In this document: positions 8,057-16,673 of the stretch, piece after piece | Position numbering within the stretch: position 1 is the first letter of the stretch | How the letters are laid out: the number at the start of each line of letters is the position of its first letter | DNA from: Akkermansiaceae bacterium | GTDB taxonomy: Bacteria > Verrucomicrobiota > Verrucomicrobiia > Verrucomicrobiales > Akkermansiaceae | Direction of reading: 5' to 3' | DNA: 56,937 nucleotides | NCBI GenBank assembly: GCA_903888515.1 | Contig: CAISTY010000184.1 | Coordinates: 1 to 56,937 of the forward strand | Program-made: the position numbers and the translations under genes | The notes under the pieces: model-generated | Seen by the model: the letters and a program-made list of their open reading frames with translations, nothing else | Database searches by the model: none | What the model was told of the DNA's origin: nothing

Positions 8057-9712
8057 TCACCGTTTGCCGGCATGTTTCAGGAGAATCCGCCTGATCTCGG
8101 CGATGCCGAGCGGGTGCCGGTGCGTCCAGTGGTCAGATGGGACGATGAGTTCGCTCTCGGCACCATCGAGGTGACTGCTCCAGTAGGGCACGAGGCCATC
8201 GGTGCTGACGGGCGGGGTATGGTTCAGATTGCCGCCCTTGCCGCGGTCGCCGATGATGGAATGGAAAGGCACCCCATGGGTCGTTGGGATCTTGTCGATG
8301 GTGGTCACGAAGCGGTTGCCCGGTTTGAGGACGTCGAGGCTGTTAGGGATGCGTTGGAGTTTGTCGCCGGAGTAATCAGGCTTCATCAGGCTGACGGCTT
8401 TGGCCTGATCCGCAGCCAGTCCCGGGGCGGTGGCGTTGCCGCCGATGATGTTGGACAGGAGGCGGGCGCCGAATCCAGTGGCCCGGTTCGCGCCACGGTG
8501 GGAGGCCGAGGCAAAGATGACGCGGGCGATTTCAGGCCGGTGCTGGAAAACAAACGCACTCGAGAAAATCCGGCGGGTTTCTTCTGACACTGGCAGTTTT
8601 GCGGGCGGCATGTCATAGTAGGCATTCCAGATTTTCATACCGCTGTCGGTGATCAACTCGCGGGCGATCATGCCACCCATGCTATGACCGATGACGACCA
8701 TTTTTTTGTGATCGGGGTAGTAGGAGTTGATGGCATCCATCTGCTTGCGCAGGACCGCGGCCATCAACGGATAGGGGTAACCGGTCGGATAACTGAAGAA
8801 CCAGACCTGGTAATTCTTGCGGATCGTCGGGTCGGTCCGCAGGGATTCTATCAAGGGAGCCCAGGTGGCTTGTGAATCTCCGAGTCCATGAATGCAGAGG
8901 ATGGGGATTTTCCTCGGGTCATAAGGTTGCAGGCGTGCCAGGCGGGTGCTTGAGGCGAACTCGCCAGGGTTCACCAGGCGCTGGAGTTCCTTCTTGCGGG
9001 GTGCCAATTCCGCCAGCGCCAGCGCCAGAGGCGCGGTGAAATCCGCAGCCACCGGATAGGTGTGGCCGGCGAAATCCACGGTCTCGGTTGATAGAGGATC
9101 GATGTAGGTGGCGGTGCAATTGCGACCTTTGAACTGCAGCACCTCGGTCACGCCATAGTAGACGTTTTTTCCCTGGATGAAGGGATCGAACTTGGTCGGA
9201 TCAAAATCCTTGCTGGCAATGACCATGGGTGCTCCCAAGCCGTCTTTCAGAGTGCGATCCTTCACCAAAGTGCCCTTGAACTGATAGCGGTCGGCGGGAA
9301 GGATGCGGAAATGCGAGGGATCATGCTCGGGCTTGCCATCGGAAGCCACGGAAAAACTCCAATTGCCGTCGGCACCCGGACAAATCAACGGGGCTTTCCA
9401 TGGCTCCAATCCGGCATCGTGGATGACCTCGAAAATGCGCCCCACCGCAAAATTGTAATCCTTGCGGGCTGGCGCATCGTCCGGGTGTTTCGCCAGGACC
9501 GCTCCGGCCGCCGCCGCTGCGTCAATGAAGCCGCCAATCCGCACTTGGGGCGGTTGCGCGGGTTGCTTGAGAGTCCGGGCGATGATGTGGCCGGCGGGCG
9601 TGACCGGCTGGAACTTCGGCTGCTTTTCGCTGACCGAGGAATAATTCGTGCAGCTTGTGACGGCCAGCGTCAGTGCCATCAGGACGGGGAGGAAACAGGA
9701 TGGTGTTTGCAT
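8057..9712 (-). CDS. Lipoprotein alpha/beta-hydrolase (lipase/esterase-like)
   Basis: A 551-residue protein with a lipoprotein signal (LMALTLAVTSC, lipid attachment at Cys21), so anchored to a membrane on the periplasmic side. The N-terminal ~260 residues are unassigned. The hydrolase part starts at KIPILCIHGLGDSQATWAPLI (oxyanion HG motif) and has the nucleophile elbow VVIGHSMGGMIARELI. A late Asp in STDGLVPYWSSHL and the His of PSDHWTHRHP complete a plausible Ser-Asp-His triad. The order resembles PGAP1/triacylglycerol lipase-like enzymes. The substrate is unknown, and the long N-terminal region with many prolines may be a cell-wall or substrate-binding domain. It precedes the glycosyltransferase in a likely two-gene transcript. 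Confidence 0.85.
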   Translation of the reverse strand: MQTPSCFLPVLMALTLAVTSCTNYSSVSEKQPKFQPVTPAGHIIARTLKQPAQPPQVRIGGFIDAAAAAGAVLAKHPDDAPARKDYNFAVGRIFEVIHDAGLEPWKAPLICPGADGNWSFSVASDGKPEHDPSHFRILPADRYQFKGTLVKDRTLKDGLGAPMVIASKDFDPTKFDPFIQGKNVYYGVTEVLQFKGRNCTATYIDPLSTETVDFAGHTYPVAADFTAPLALALAELAPRKKELQRLVNPGEFASSTRLARLQPYDPRKIPILCIHGLGDSQATWAPLIESLRTDPTIRKNYQVWFFSYPTGYPYPLMAAVLRKQMDAINSYYPDHKKMVVIGHSMGGMIARELITDSGMKIWNAYYDMPPAKLPVSEETRRIFSSAFVFQHRPEIARVIFASASHRGANRATGFGARLLSNIIGGNATAPGLAADQAKAVSLMKPDYSGDKLQRIPNSLDVLKPGNRFVTTIDKIPTTHGVPFHSIIGDRGKGGNLNHTPPVSTDGLVPYWSSHLDGAESELIVPSDHWTHRHPLGIAEIRRILLKHAGKR

Positions 9713-10004
9713 GTTGTGGAAGGTCTGTATCTATCATGCAGCGGGCGGGAGTCAATGAAGGATTTCCCGCTGCGCCTCCGCAGGGGGGCGTGACAAAAAA
9801 ATTCCGACGCGTGGAACCCATACGCCGCAAGGGTTTCAGAGGATTCGAGGTGCGAATTGAAAACAATCCTTGCTAATTTCGCAAATGCCCGCATGTTGCG
9901 GGCCGCTGGTGCGCCGTTTGGCTGTGCCAGTGCGCTTTATTGATTCCTTGACGCCGCAGTCAAATGAAGTGTGGAAAGAATTGGCGTCATTAGAACTGAA
10001 AACA
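9713..10004. promoter_or_regulatory. Divergent intergenic region ahead of the RRM gene
   Basis: About 290 bases between the lipase-like gene (leftward) and the RRM gene (rightward). It holds the block GCTGCGCCTCCGCAGGGGGGCGT and a poly-A stretch near 9796. TTGACG near 9948 could be a -35 element, but no good -10 stands at the right distance. RRM/cold-shock type genes often have long 5' leaders; nothing more specific can be shown. Confidence 0.3.
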
Positions 10005-10457
10005 ATGGATATCTACGTGGGCAACTTGCCCTATACTGCTACTGAAGGAGACGTTACTGGTCTCTTTGCCAACTTTGGGCCGGTCGAACGGGTCAAAATC
10101 ATCACCGACCGCGAAACCGGGCAATCCAAAGGATTTGCCTTCGTGACGCTCGGAGACCAATCCCAGTTGAACGCGGCTGTTGAAGCCCTCAACAATTACG
10201 ATTATAACGGACGTGCGCTTCGCGTGAACGCCTCCGAACCCAAGGAATCCCGGCCCAGTGGCGGCGGCGGTTACGGCGGCGGCGGTGGTGGCGGCGGCTA
10301 TAAGGGCGGCGGCGGTGGCGGCGGCTATAAAGGCGGCAGCGGCGGCGGCGGCGGCTATAAAGGCGGCAGCGGCGGCGGTGGCGGCTATAAAGGCGGCAGC
10401 GGCGGCGGCGGCGGCGGTTATAAGAGTGGCGGCAGCAAAGGCGGCGGCGGCTGGTAA
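10005..10457 (+). CDS. RRM-domain glycine-rich RNA-binding protein
   Basis: A 150-residue cytoplasmic protein. Residues 1-80 are a single RNA-recognition motif with both RNP signatures: RNP2 IYVGNL near the start and RNP1 KGFAFVTL near residue 46, plus the conserved EALNNYDYNGRALRVN end. The rest is a low-complexity tail of GGGGGYKGGSG-type repeats, encoded by an almost pure GGC array. The layout matches cyanobacterial and verrucomicrobial Rbp proteins, which are often cold-regulated and bind mRNA. An upstream start at 9870 is in frame, but the RRM begins exactly at the ATG at 10005. A terminator-like hairpin follows about 30 bases after the stop. The repeat tail may vary in length by slippage. 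Confidence 0.92.
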   Translation: MDIYVGNLPYTATEGDVTGLFANFGPVERVKIITDRETGQSKGFAFVTLGDQSQLNAAVEALNNYDYNGRALRVNASEPKESRPSGGGGYGGGGGGGGYKGGGGGGGYKGGSGGGGGYKGGSGGGGGYKGGSGGGGGGYKSGGSKGGGGW

Positions 10458-10488
10458 TCCCGGTCTCGCTCAACTGAATTTTCAACCT

Positions 10489-10524
10489 CACCCGGACCTC
10501 TTCACAGGGGCCCGGGTGTTTCTT
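10489..10524 (+). terminator. Probable terminator after the RRM gene
   Basis: CACCCGG at 10489-10495 pairs with CCGGGTG at 10512-10518, followed by TTTCTT. The stem is 7 bp with a 16-base loop that can pair further (CCT/GGG). The T tract is short, so efficiency is uncertain. Confidence 0.6.
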
Positions 10525-10599
10525 GTGATTCCGTTATAGGTGTTCTCATGAACATTTTAAATTTGACCTTGCGACTTTTCGGGGGCATCAGTTTCCGCA

Positions 10600-11853
10600 G
10601 TGGACCGTCCTTTGACATCCTTGTTTGTGGATTGCGATTCGTACTTCGCGTCGGTCGAACAGCATCTGGATGCCTCCTTGCGCGGCCGACCGGTGGGCGT
10701 GGCACCGGTGATGGCGGAAAGCTCGTGCTGCATCGCCGCGAGTTATGAGGCCAAGGCGTTTGGCGTGAAAACCGGCACCCGGATCAGCGAGGCGAGGGTC
10801 CTGTGTCCGGGCATCGCCATCGTGGAAGCAAAACCCGCCGAATACATCCGCTACCATCACCGCATTGTCGCCGCCGTCGAGGACTGCATCCACGTCGAGG
10901 CCGTGCTGAGCATCGATGAAATGTGGGCCTGGCTGCCCTACAATCTGCGCGAACCGGCCACCGTCGAAACCATCGGCAGGCGCATCAAGGCGACCGTCGC
11001 CCGCGACGTATCTCCGGTCATCAAGGTGAGCATCGGTGCCGGCCCTAACAAATATCTGGCGAAGATCGCCAGCAAGATGCGCAAGCCCGACGGGCTTTTC
11101 CTCATCCGCCCGTGCGACCTGCCGGACATCCTGCATGTCCTCGATTTGCGCGACCTCACCGGCATCGCCCACAGCATGGAAACCCGCTTGCACGCTGCGG
11201 GCATCCATACCGTGGCCGGCCTGTGCGCGGCATCCAAGCCGGTGCTGCACGGCGTGTGGGGCGGGGTGTTAGGCGACCGCCTGTGGCACCTGTTGCGCGG
11301 CGATGAAATCCCCGACCTGGTTTCCGCCCGCAAGTCGATCAGCCACTCACATGTGCTACCGCCAGCCAGCCGCGCGCCCGAACGCGCCTGGCCCATTCTC
11401 TGCAAATTGTTACACAAGGCCTGCGAACGCTTGCGCGCTCACGGCCTGTTAGCCGGCGCGCTCACCCTGCAACTCGCCTTCCCGAGGGGCCCGTCATGGG
11501 CCGCCGAAACGCGCACCGCGGAAACCGACTCGACCCTCACCCTCATGCGTTTGTTAGAAAAACTGTGGCGCGAGCGGCCCGACCCGCGCCACCCGCTGTT
11601 GCAGGTGGGCGTGGTGCTCACGCGCCTGTGCGAACACGGCAACTACACGCCGTCCTTGTTCCAAGCCGCCAGCGATCCCATGGCCGCCACCGACACCGCC
11701 AAACACCAGCGCCTCGATGCCGCCCTTGACCAACTCCGCGCCCGCTACGGCCGCCGCGTGGTGTACTTCGGCAGCGTCCATGAAAGCCGCGACCACGCCC
11801 CCATGCGCATCAGTTTCACCCACATCCCGGATGTGACACTGGAACAGGATTGA
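10600..11853 (+). CDS. Y-family (DinB/UmuC-like) DNA polymerase
   Basis: A 417-residue translesion polymerase, beginning at a GTG at 10600 directly before the first catalytic strand. Palm motifs are SLFVDCDSYFASVEQ (first Asp) and VLSIDEMWAW (catalytic Asp-Glu), and the fingers region has SCCIAASYEAKAFGVKTGT. The helix-hairpin-helix area is recognisable as SIGAGPNKYLAKIASKMRKPDG and LTGIAHSMETRL. The little-finger domain follows and ends HIPDVTLEQD, without the usual beta-clamp peptide QxxLF. Members copy past DNA lesions, often in SOS mutagenesis. The SIDEMW motif differs from the SIDEAYLD of typical Pol IV, so the subfamily is left open. It is monocistronic and converges on the Cys-rich protein gene. 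Confidence 0.9.
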   Translation: MDRPLTSLFVDCDSYFASVEQHLDASLRGRPVGVAPVMAESSCCIAASYEAKAFGVKTGTRISEARVLCPGIAIVEAKPAEYIRYHHRIVAAVEDCIHVEAVLSIDEMWAWLPYNLREPATVETIGRRIKATVARDVSPVIKVSIGAGPNKYLAKIASKMRKPDGLFLIRPCDLPDILHVLDLRDLTGIAHSMETRLHAAGIHTVAGLCAASKPVLHGVWGGVLGDRLWHLLRGDEIPDLVSARKSISHSHVLPPASRAPERAWPILCKLLHKACERLRAHGLLAGALTLQLAFPRGPSWAAETRTAETDSTLTLMRLLEKLWRERPDPRHPLLQVGVVLTRLCEHGNYTPSLFQAASDPMAATDTAKHQRLDAALDQLRARYGRRVVYFGSVHESRDHAPMRISFTHIPDVTLEQD

Positions 11854-11855
11854 TA

Positions 11856-11885
11856 GAAAAAGCCGCCGGAGGTGATCCGGCGGCT
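11856..11885 (-). terminator. Strong intrinsic terminator for the Cys-rich repeat gene
   Basis: AGCCGCCGGA (11861-11870) pairs perfectly with TCCGGCGGCT (11876-11885) around a GGTGA loop. On the minus strand the stem is followed by a T run (A run at 11857-11861 on plus), so it terminates leftward transcription from the Cys-rich repeat gene. The polymerase gene ends just to its left and may use it as a barrier. Confidence 0.8.
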
Positions 11886-11915
11886 GCTAGATTGTTGAAT
11901 GAACGGATTGAAAAA

Positions 11916-12362
11916 TCAGGCGAGTTTGACTTCTTCCTTCTTTCCTTCCCCGCCCTTCTTGCATTTTCCGCATTGGGCGAGTTTGGGTGCTTCCTTCTTG
12001 TCCTTGTCGCACTTCTTGCACTTGCCGCAATCAGCGAGTTTGGCTTCTTCCTTCTTGTCCTTGTCGCACTTCTTGCACTTGCCGCAATCGGCGAGTTTGG
12101 GTGCTTCCTTCTTGTCCTTGTCGCACTTCTTGCATTTGCCGCAATCGGCGAGTTTGGGTGCTTCCTTCTTGTCCTTGTCGCACTTCTTGCATTTGCCGCA
12201 ATCGGCGAGTTTGGCGTCTTCCTTCTTTCCTTCCCCGTCCTTCTTGCATTTTCCGCATTGGGCGAGTTTGGCTTCTTCCTGCTTGATGTCCTTGACGGAA
12301 TCGGCGAAGGAGAGTGGGCTGATGATCAATGATGCGCAAAGAGCGCTGAGTAGCAGTTTCAT
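11916..12362 (-). CDS. Secreted Cys/Lys repeat protein (putative metal-binding peptide)
   Basis: A 148-residue protein: a signal peptide (MKLLLSALCASLIISPLSFA), a short linker, then six tandem 19-residue repeats and a final VKLA. The four inner repeats read KLADCGKCKKCDKDKKE, with three cysteines spaced CxxCxxC; the two outer ones read KLAQCGKCKK-(D/G)GEGKKE with two. Total 16 cysteines after the signal peptide and a very high Lys content. I do not recognise the family. The design resembles secreted peptides that bind Cu or Zn, or the Cys-rich bufferin/HvfA peptides modified by DUF692 (MNIO) enzymes, but no DUF692 or DoxX partner lies in the window. It is transcribed alone with a strong terminator. 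Secretion and repeats are visible; metal binding is inferred. Confidence 0.8.
   Translation of the reverse strand: MKLLLSALCASLIISPLSFADSVKDIKQEEAKLAQCGKCKKDGEGKKEDAKLADCGKCKKCDKDKKEAPKLADCGKCKKCDKDKKEAPKLADCGKCKKCDKDKKEEAKLADCGKCKKCDKDKKEAPKLAQCGKCKKGGEGKKEEVKLA
11931..12272 (-). repeat. Six 57-bp coding tandem repeats
   Basis: Six in-frame 57-bp units encode the 19-residue Cys/Lys motif. The inner units are nearly identical in DNA (GGCGAGTTTGG-C/G-TGCTTCCTTC blocks recur every 57 bases), implying recent expansion or gene conversion; the first and last units are diverged and form matching caps. Confidence 0.9.
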
Positions 12363-12605
12363 ACTAATGTGGTTGGTGGTGGTGGTTTGGGGTTGTGGGC
12401 AGAAGTTACCCGGCTTTTACAGTTCCGCAAGTGGAAATCATGAAAAAAAATTCCGCCTTCCGGAAAAATCCGCTCGGGATTCATCATTGTAACGCCGCCA
12501 AGACGAAAATGTTTCCAAAATAAACCGGTTTTTTCACGGGCCGACCGTCCGGCCCATTGGACTCGGCCGCTGCAAAGTCCGGCCTATGCGGTACGGAAGG
12601 ATGGC

Positions 12606-13070
12606 TTAGAGTTCCATCTTGAAAAAATCCCGCATGACTTCCCGGTATACGTCGCGTTTGAAGGAAGGCAGCCAATCGAGATCGAAATCCTCCGGTTGGA
12701 TCCAGCGGTAGGCCCGGAATTCCTGCGGCGTTTGATGCACGTTGACCTGCGGCGCAGACCGCTTCAACTTGCACAGGAAATACGTCTGCTCCTGCCCATG
12801 ACTGCCATGCTTGCGGAGCTTTTTCCCCCGCACAGCCTGCGGATAGAGGTAGCGATAACCCGTACGCTGGCCGATCACCTTGTAATGCCGTGGTTCAAAA
12901 CCCACCTCCTCGCGCACCTCGCGGAACAGCGCTTGTTCGGGCGATTCTCCCATGTCCACTCCGCCTTGCGGGAATTGCCAGGCCCCGGGGATGCTCGCCC
13001 GCTCGCAGATCAGTAAACGCCCGGCTGCATTCACCACCACGGCGGCGACGTTTGGACGGTAGCGAACCAT
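12606..13070 (-). CDS. rppH: RppH-like Nudix hydrolase (RNA pyrophosphohydrolase)
   Basis: A 154-residue Nudix enzyme. It starts MVRYRPNVAAVVVN, the standard RppH opening (YRPNVGIVxxN), and has WQFPQGGVDMGES then ALFREVREEVGFE, which fits the Nudix box GX5EX7REUXEEXGU. Its C-terminal half also follows RppH (KHGSHGQEQTYFLCKL, FRAYRWIQPEDFDLDWLPSFKRDVYREV). RppH removes pyrophosphate from 5'-triphosphate RNA to trigger decay, and such enzymes can also cleave Ap4A. The open frame extends to a TTG at 13145, but the ATG at 13070 fits the family, and just upstream lies TTGCCA - 15 bases - TATATC, a possible promoter. It is divergent from the secreted-protein gene at 13174. Confidence 0.85.
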   Translation of the reverse strand: MVRYRPNVAAVVVNAAGRLLICERASIPGAWQFPQGGVDMGESPEQALFREVREEVGFEPRHYKVIGQRTGYRYLYPQAVRGKKLRKHGSHGQEQTYFLCKLKRSAPQVNVHQTPQEFRAYRWIQPEDFDLDWLPSFKRDVYREVMRDFFKMEL

Positions 13071-13173
13071 GCCGCCAAGATATATGCTCCACCCCTCGCT
13101 GGCAATCCTTAACTTTTCCGAATCTTTGTGACTCGTGCTGGCCAAGCGGCAATCCTAATGCTACCTTCCGCCC

Positions 13174-13731
13174 ATGTTCCATAAAATCTTCCTCGCCTTG
13201 GCGGTGGTTCTGCTCGCATGCCCGCTTCCTCTCCATGCCCAGACCCCGAAACCCACCCCCACCCCGACTCCCGCCGCCAAAGATAAAATCGATGACTCCC
13301 AACAGCCTAACCGTTTCTGGCAGGCCAGCGTCGGCGGCGGCCACTACATGGTGGCGCTCGACCGCATTTCCGCCATCAGCCGCCATAAGTATCTGCTGGA
13401 TGGCGGCATCATCGTCGATGAAGTCACTGTGGACGCCCTCGGACAGGCGCTGGCACGCTTTTATTTCCTCGCTCCCGTCACCGATGCGACGGGCAGCGCG
13501 GCGGGCAGCGCAGCCGCCCGCATCGTCGATCGCGGCCGCGAACTCATCGACAAGGCGGCCTCCAATCTCGGTACCAACGTGCAAAACATGGTGGTCAAAA
13601 AATTTCCGGAAACCACCCACGCCCACACCATCGAATACCGCGTCATGTCCGTCGAAGAACTCAGCGGCCTCTACAACAGCGTGCGCACCGCCTGGGAATC
13701 GAACCACGGCCGGAAATTCACCATCAAGTGA
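13174..13731 (+). CDS. Secreted protein of unknown function, possibly frameshifted near its end
   Basis: A 185-residue protein with a signal peptide (MFHKIFLALAVVLLACPLPLHAQ) and a Pro/Thr-rich linker (TPKPTPTPTP). The mature part (about 45-185) has mixed alpha/beta character: HYMVALDRISAISRHKYLLDGG, VTVDALGQALARFYFLAP, then AGSAAARIVDRGRELIDKAA. No family is recognised. It stops with FTIK-TGA, but one frame over the sequence continues VIDAMQVLAEPNPAAGK to a TAA at 13856, which looks like the natural tail. This may be a single-base frameshift (biological or sequencing). It converges with xylA, whose stop overlaps that tail. Confidence 0.7.
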   Translation: MFHKIFLALAVVLLACPLPLHAQTPKPTPTPTPAAKDKIDDSQQPNRFWQASVGGGHYMVALDRISAISRHKYLLDGGIIVDEVTVDALGQALARFYFLAPVTDATGSAAGSAAARIVDRGRELIDKAASNLGTNVQNMVVKKFPETTHAHTIEYRVMSVEELSGLYNSVRTAWESNHGRKFTIK

Positions 13732-13739
13732 TCGATGCC

Positions 13740-13856
13740 ATGCAGGTTCTGGCAGAACCCAACCCGGCCGCCGGCAAGACCGACGCCGGCACCGCCAAGG
13801 CCAAGAAACCTGGTAGGGGCCAAGGCAAGGCGGAACTCAACACGATCCCACCCTAA
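13740..13856 (+). other. Small frame, possibly the shifted C-terminal tail of the preceding protein
   Basis: A 38-codon frame from ATG 13740 to TAA 13856 encodes MQVLAEPNPAAGKTDAGT then AKAKKPGRGQGKAELN. Upstream codons in the same frame (VIDA) join smoothly to the FTIK end of the secreted protein. It overlaps the xylA stop codon by 4 bases. More likely a displaced tail than an independent gene. Confidence 0.35.
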
Positions 13857-15163
13857 CAAACGCACTCGTTGAGGATGTTCTCCAACATTTCCTGACGGCC
13901 GGAGGCGATCACCGGCTCGGGATTTGCGGCGACATGCTCGGCGAGATCCGCGAGGGTGACCTGCTTGTTCTCGACCTTTTGGCCGATGCCGGAATTCCAG
14001 GAAGCATAGCGCTCGCTGACGAACTGGCCGAGGCGGCCGTCGGCCCGCACGGCGGCGGCGATCTTGAGGCCGCGGGCGAATGCGTCCATGCCACCGATGT
14101 GGGCGTGGAAAAGGTCGAGCGGTTCGTGGGATTCGCGGCGGCGTTTGGCGTCGAAGTTGAGGCCGCCGGTGGTGAAACCGCCCATTTCCAGCACCTTGAG
14201 CATCACCTTGGTGGTGCCGTAAAGATCGGTCGGGAATTGGTCGGTGTCCCAACCGATCAACGTGTCGCCCTGGTTGGCGTCGATCGAGCCGAGTGCGCCG
14301 GCATTGATCGCCACGGTGAGTTCGTGCTCCATCGTGTGGCCGGCCAAAGTGGCGTGGTTGGTTTCGATGTTGAGTTTGAAGTCGCCTAACAAATCATACT
14401 CGCGCAGGAAGTTGAGGCAGGCCGCGGCGTCGGAGTCATATTGATGGGTAGAGGGTTCGCGGGGTTTGGGTTCGATGTAGAACTGGCCGGTAAAGCCGAT
14501 GGCGCGTTTGTAATCGACGGCCAGATGGAGCAGCGTGGCGAGGTGGTTGAGTTCGCGATCCATCCGGGTGTTGAGCAGCGAGGCATAACCTTCGCGACCG
14601 CCCCAGAACACATAACCGAGCCCGCCGAGCGCGTGGGTGGCGTCGATGGCCGCCTTCACTTGCGCGGCACCGTAGGCGAACACCTCGGCGTTGGGCGAAG
14701 TGCCGGCACCTTGCGAGTAGCGCGGGTGGCCGAACAGGCAGGCGGTGCCCCAGAGGAGTTTTTTACCGGATGCCTGTTGGAGTTGGCCGAGGTGGGCGGT
14801 CACTTCCTGCAGCGCGGCGGTGGATTTCTTGTAATCGTTGAGTTCCGGCGCGACGTCGCGGTCATGGAAACACCAAAAATCAATGCCGAGCTTGCCGAGG
14901 AATTCGAAGAACACATCGGCGCGCCGTTTTGCGTTAGAGAGCGAATCCGAGTAATCCTCCCATGGCATCACCGCAGTGGGTGCGCCGAAGGGATCTCCCA
15001 AGCCGTTGCGCATCACATGCCAATAAGCGGCGGCAAAGCGCAGGTGGTCATGCATCGATTTGCCCTCGACCAACTCTTTCGGGTTGTAGTGCTTGAACGC
15101 GAGCGGATTCTTGGAGGTGGGACCTTCATAGGGGATTTGCGGGATCTCGGGGAAGTATGACAT
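13853..15163 (-). CDS. xylA: Xylose isomerase
   Basis: A 436-residue cytosolic enzyme, matching the usual ~440. It converts D-xylose to D-xylulose (and glucose to fructose) using two divalent metals. Diagnostic motifs: [12 protein letters not shown] with the catalytic His and Asp pair, [32 protein letters not shown] with a metal-binding Glu, [19 protein letters not shown], and [12 protein letters not shown]. The open frame runs upstream to 15793, but family alignment puts the start at the ATG at 15163 ([15 protein letters not shown]). No xylulokinase or xylose transporter gene is adjacent, so pathway partners must be elsewhere. It is divergent from the M42 peptidase with a 136-base gap. Confidence 0.96.
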   Translation of the reverse strand: MSYFPEIPQIPYEGPTSKNPLAFKHYNPKELVEGKSMHDHLRFAAAYWHVMRNGLGDPFGAPTAVMPWEDYSDSLSNAKRRADVFFEFLGKLGIDFWCFHDRDVAPELNDYKKSTAALQEVTAHLGQLQQASGKKLLWGTACLFGHPRYSQGAGTSPNAEVFAYGAAQVKAAIDATHALGGLGYVFWGGREGYASLLNTRMDRELNHLATLLHLAVDYKRAIGFTGQFYIEPKPREPSTHQYDSDAAACLNFLREYDLLGDFKLNIETNHATLAGHTMEHELTVAINAGALGSIDANQGDTLIGWDTDQFPTDLYGTTKVMLKVLEMGGFTTGGLNFDAKRRRESHEPLDLFHAHIGGMDAFARGLKIAAAVRADGRLGQFVSERYASWNSGIGQKVENKQVTLADLAEHVAANPEPVIASGRQEMLENILNECVC

Positions 15164-15299
15164 GGCGGCGGAGAGCATGAATACTCCGAACCCATGAGCA
15201 AGACCAAATTGCTGAATGGTGCAGACGGATGGAGGGCTTTTTCCCGGGTTGCCACTTTGGCGCTTGGAAGTGGCGGCGCGGCCTTGCACAGTTCCGGAC

Positions 15300-16379
15300 A
15301 TGCGCACAAAAGCGGTGTCATTGTTGCAGGAATTGACGGATGCCCATGCGGTTCCCGGCCATGAGGATGAAGTCCGGGCGATCTTCGTGGATGAGTTGGA
15401 GGAATGTGGAGAGCTGTCCACCGACCGCCTGGGCTCGGTGTTCTGCGAGTTGGCGGGCGAGGGGCCGCGGGTGTTGGTGGCCGGACACATGGATGAGGTC
15501 GGCTTCCTCGTGCAGAACATCACGCCGGATGGGTTTGTCCAGTTCGTGCCCGTCGGCGGATGGTGGGAACACACTCTGTTAGCACAACGCGTCGAAATCC
15601 TCACCCGCAACGGCGATAAAATCCCCGGGGTCGTGTCTTCGCGCCCCCCGCATTTCCTGCCAGAAGCCCAGCGCCGCCAGGTGTTGGCCATCGACCAAAT
15701 GTTCATCGATGTGGGGGCGGAATCCCGCAGCCAGGCGATCGGGGAATTCGGCATCTCGTTAGGCGATCCGATCGCCCCGTGTTCGGCGTTCACCCCGCTG
15801 GCGCGCGAGGATTATTTCATGGCCAAGGCTTTCGATAACCGCGTCGGCATGGCTGCGGTCATCCAGACCGGCCAAATCCTCGCCCGTTCGGCTCATCCCA
15901 ATCACCTTATCCTCTGCGGCACCGTCCAGGAGGAAGTCGGCCTGCGCGGTGCGAAAACCGCTGCGACTTTCGCCAATCCCGACGTCGCCATCATCCTGGA
16001 ATGCCCGCCTGCGGATGACCTCCCGGGTTTTGCCCGCGCCGATGGCCAGGGGCTGTTAGGCAGCGGTGTGCAAATCCGCATGTTCGACCCCACCGCCATC
16101 GCCAACCCACGCCTCGCGCGGCTGGCCATCGATATCGCGTGTGCCCAAGGCATTTCCCATCAGGTCACCGTGCGCCAGAGCGGCGGCACGGACGCCGGTT
16201 CCTTCCATCTGGCAAACCACGGCATTCCAAGCATCGTGCTGGGGGTCCCGGCCCGTTATATCCATTCGCACAATGCCATCATCGACCTCAACGACCATCT
16301 ACAGATGCTCGCGCTGGTCATCGCGCTGGTCCGGCAGCTCGATCAGGAAACCGTGGACGGCCTCTCGGCTTATCTGTGA
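15300..16379 (+). CDS. M42-family metallo-aminopeptidase / endoglucanase-like
   Basis: A 359-residue cytosolic peptidase of the M42 (FrvX/TET) family, dinuclear metal enzymes that form dodecameric shells and trim peptides. Visible metal and catalytic residues: [13 protein letters not shown] (His, Asp), [14 protein letters not shown] (bridging Asp), [15 protein letters not shown] (catalytic and metal Glu pair), and [13 protein letters not shown] (last His). I chose the ATG at 15300 because [20 protein letters not shown] is the normal M42 N-terminus; the frame extends upstream to 15216 without homology. Despite the old name CelM, peptide substrates are likelier than cellulose. Confidence 0.93.
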   Translation: MRTKAVSLLQELTDAHAVPGHEDEVRAIFVDELEECGELSTDRLGSVFCELAGEGPRVLVAGHMDEVGFLVQNITPDGFVQFVPVGGWWEHTLLAQRVEILTRNGDKIPGVVSSRPPHFLPEAQRRQVLAIDQMFIDVGAESRSQAIGEFGISLGDPIAPCSAFTPLAREDYFMAKAFDNRVGMAAVIQTGQILARSAHPNHLILCGTVQEEVGLRGAKTAATFANPDVAIILECPPADDLPGFARADGQGLLGSGVQIRMFDPTAIANPRLARLAIDIACAQGISHQVTVRQSGGTDAGSFHLANHGIPSIVLGVPARYIHSHNAIIDLNDHLQMLALVIALVRQLDQETVDGLSAYL

Positions 16380-16673
16380 TCCAGGGACATGGCGAAAAAC
16401 CCGCTCGGGAGTTGCAGCGTAGCGGGTGCCTCTGGCTCCAGACCGCCTGCGGGGCGTCTCGCCCCGTGCCGGTAGTCACATTCTTTTTTGAATCTGGTAT
16501 TCCGCCTAATACACCCAATGCTCACGCGGTGACGCAGCGCACCGACACAGAGGAATCGCTTGGTTTCCCTGTCGGGTTTTTCGGTCGGGTTTTTTCGTGA
16601 AATTTCCTGATTTTTGTGGTTTCGACTGCTGTTTTCGGGTTGATCGGCTCAGGCCGCAGGGCTTGATTGCGTC
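16380..16673. other. Intergenic stretch with a GC hairpin
   Basis: About 290 bases without a convincing gene. It holds GGGGCGTCTCGCCCC (a 5-bp stem) near 16455, a CTGGCTCCAG half-palindrome just before it, and a T-rich part near 16480 and 16590. Nothing points to an RNA gene. It probably contains the M42 transcript end and the rlmN promoter. Confidence 0.4.

Noticed and set aside
12895..13707. 270-codon leftward frame opposite the secreted protein and Nudix gene
   Set aside because: It runs antisense through the signal-peptide protein at 13174-13731 and has no motif of its own.
15164..15793. Upstream extension of the xylA frame to 15793
   Set aside because: The extra ~210 codons overlap the divergent M42 gene and lack homology; xylose isomerases start at the [15 protein letters not shown] position.
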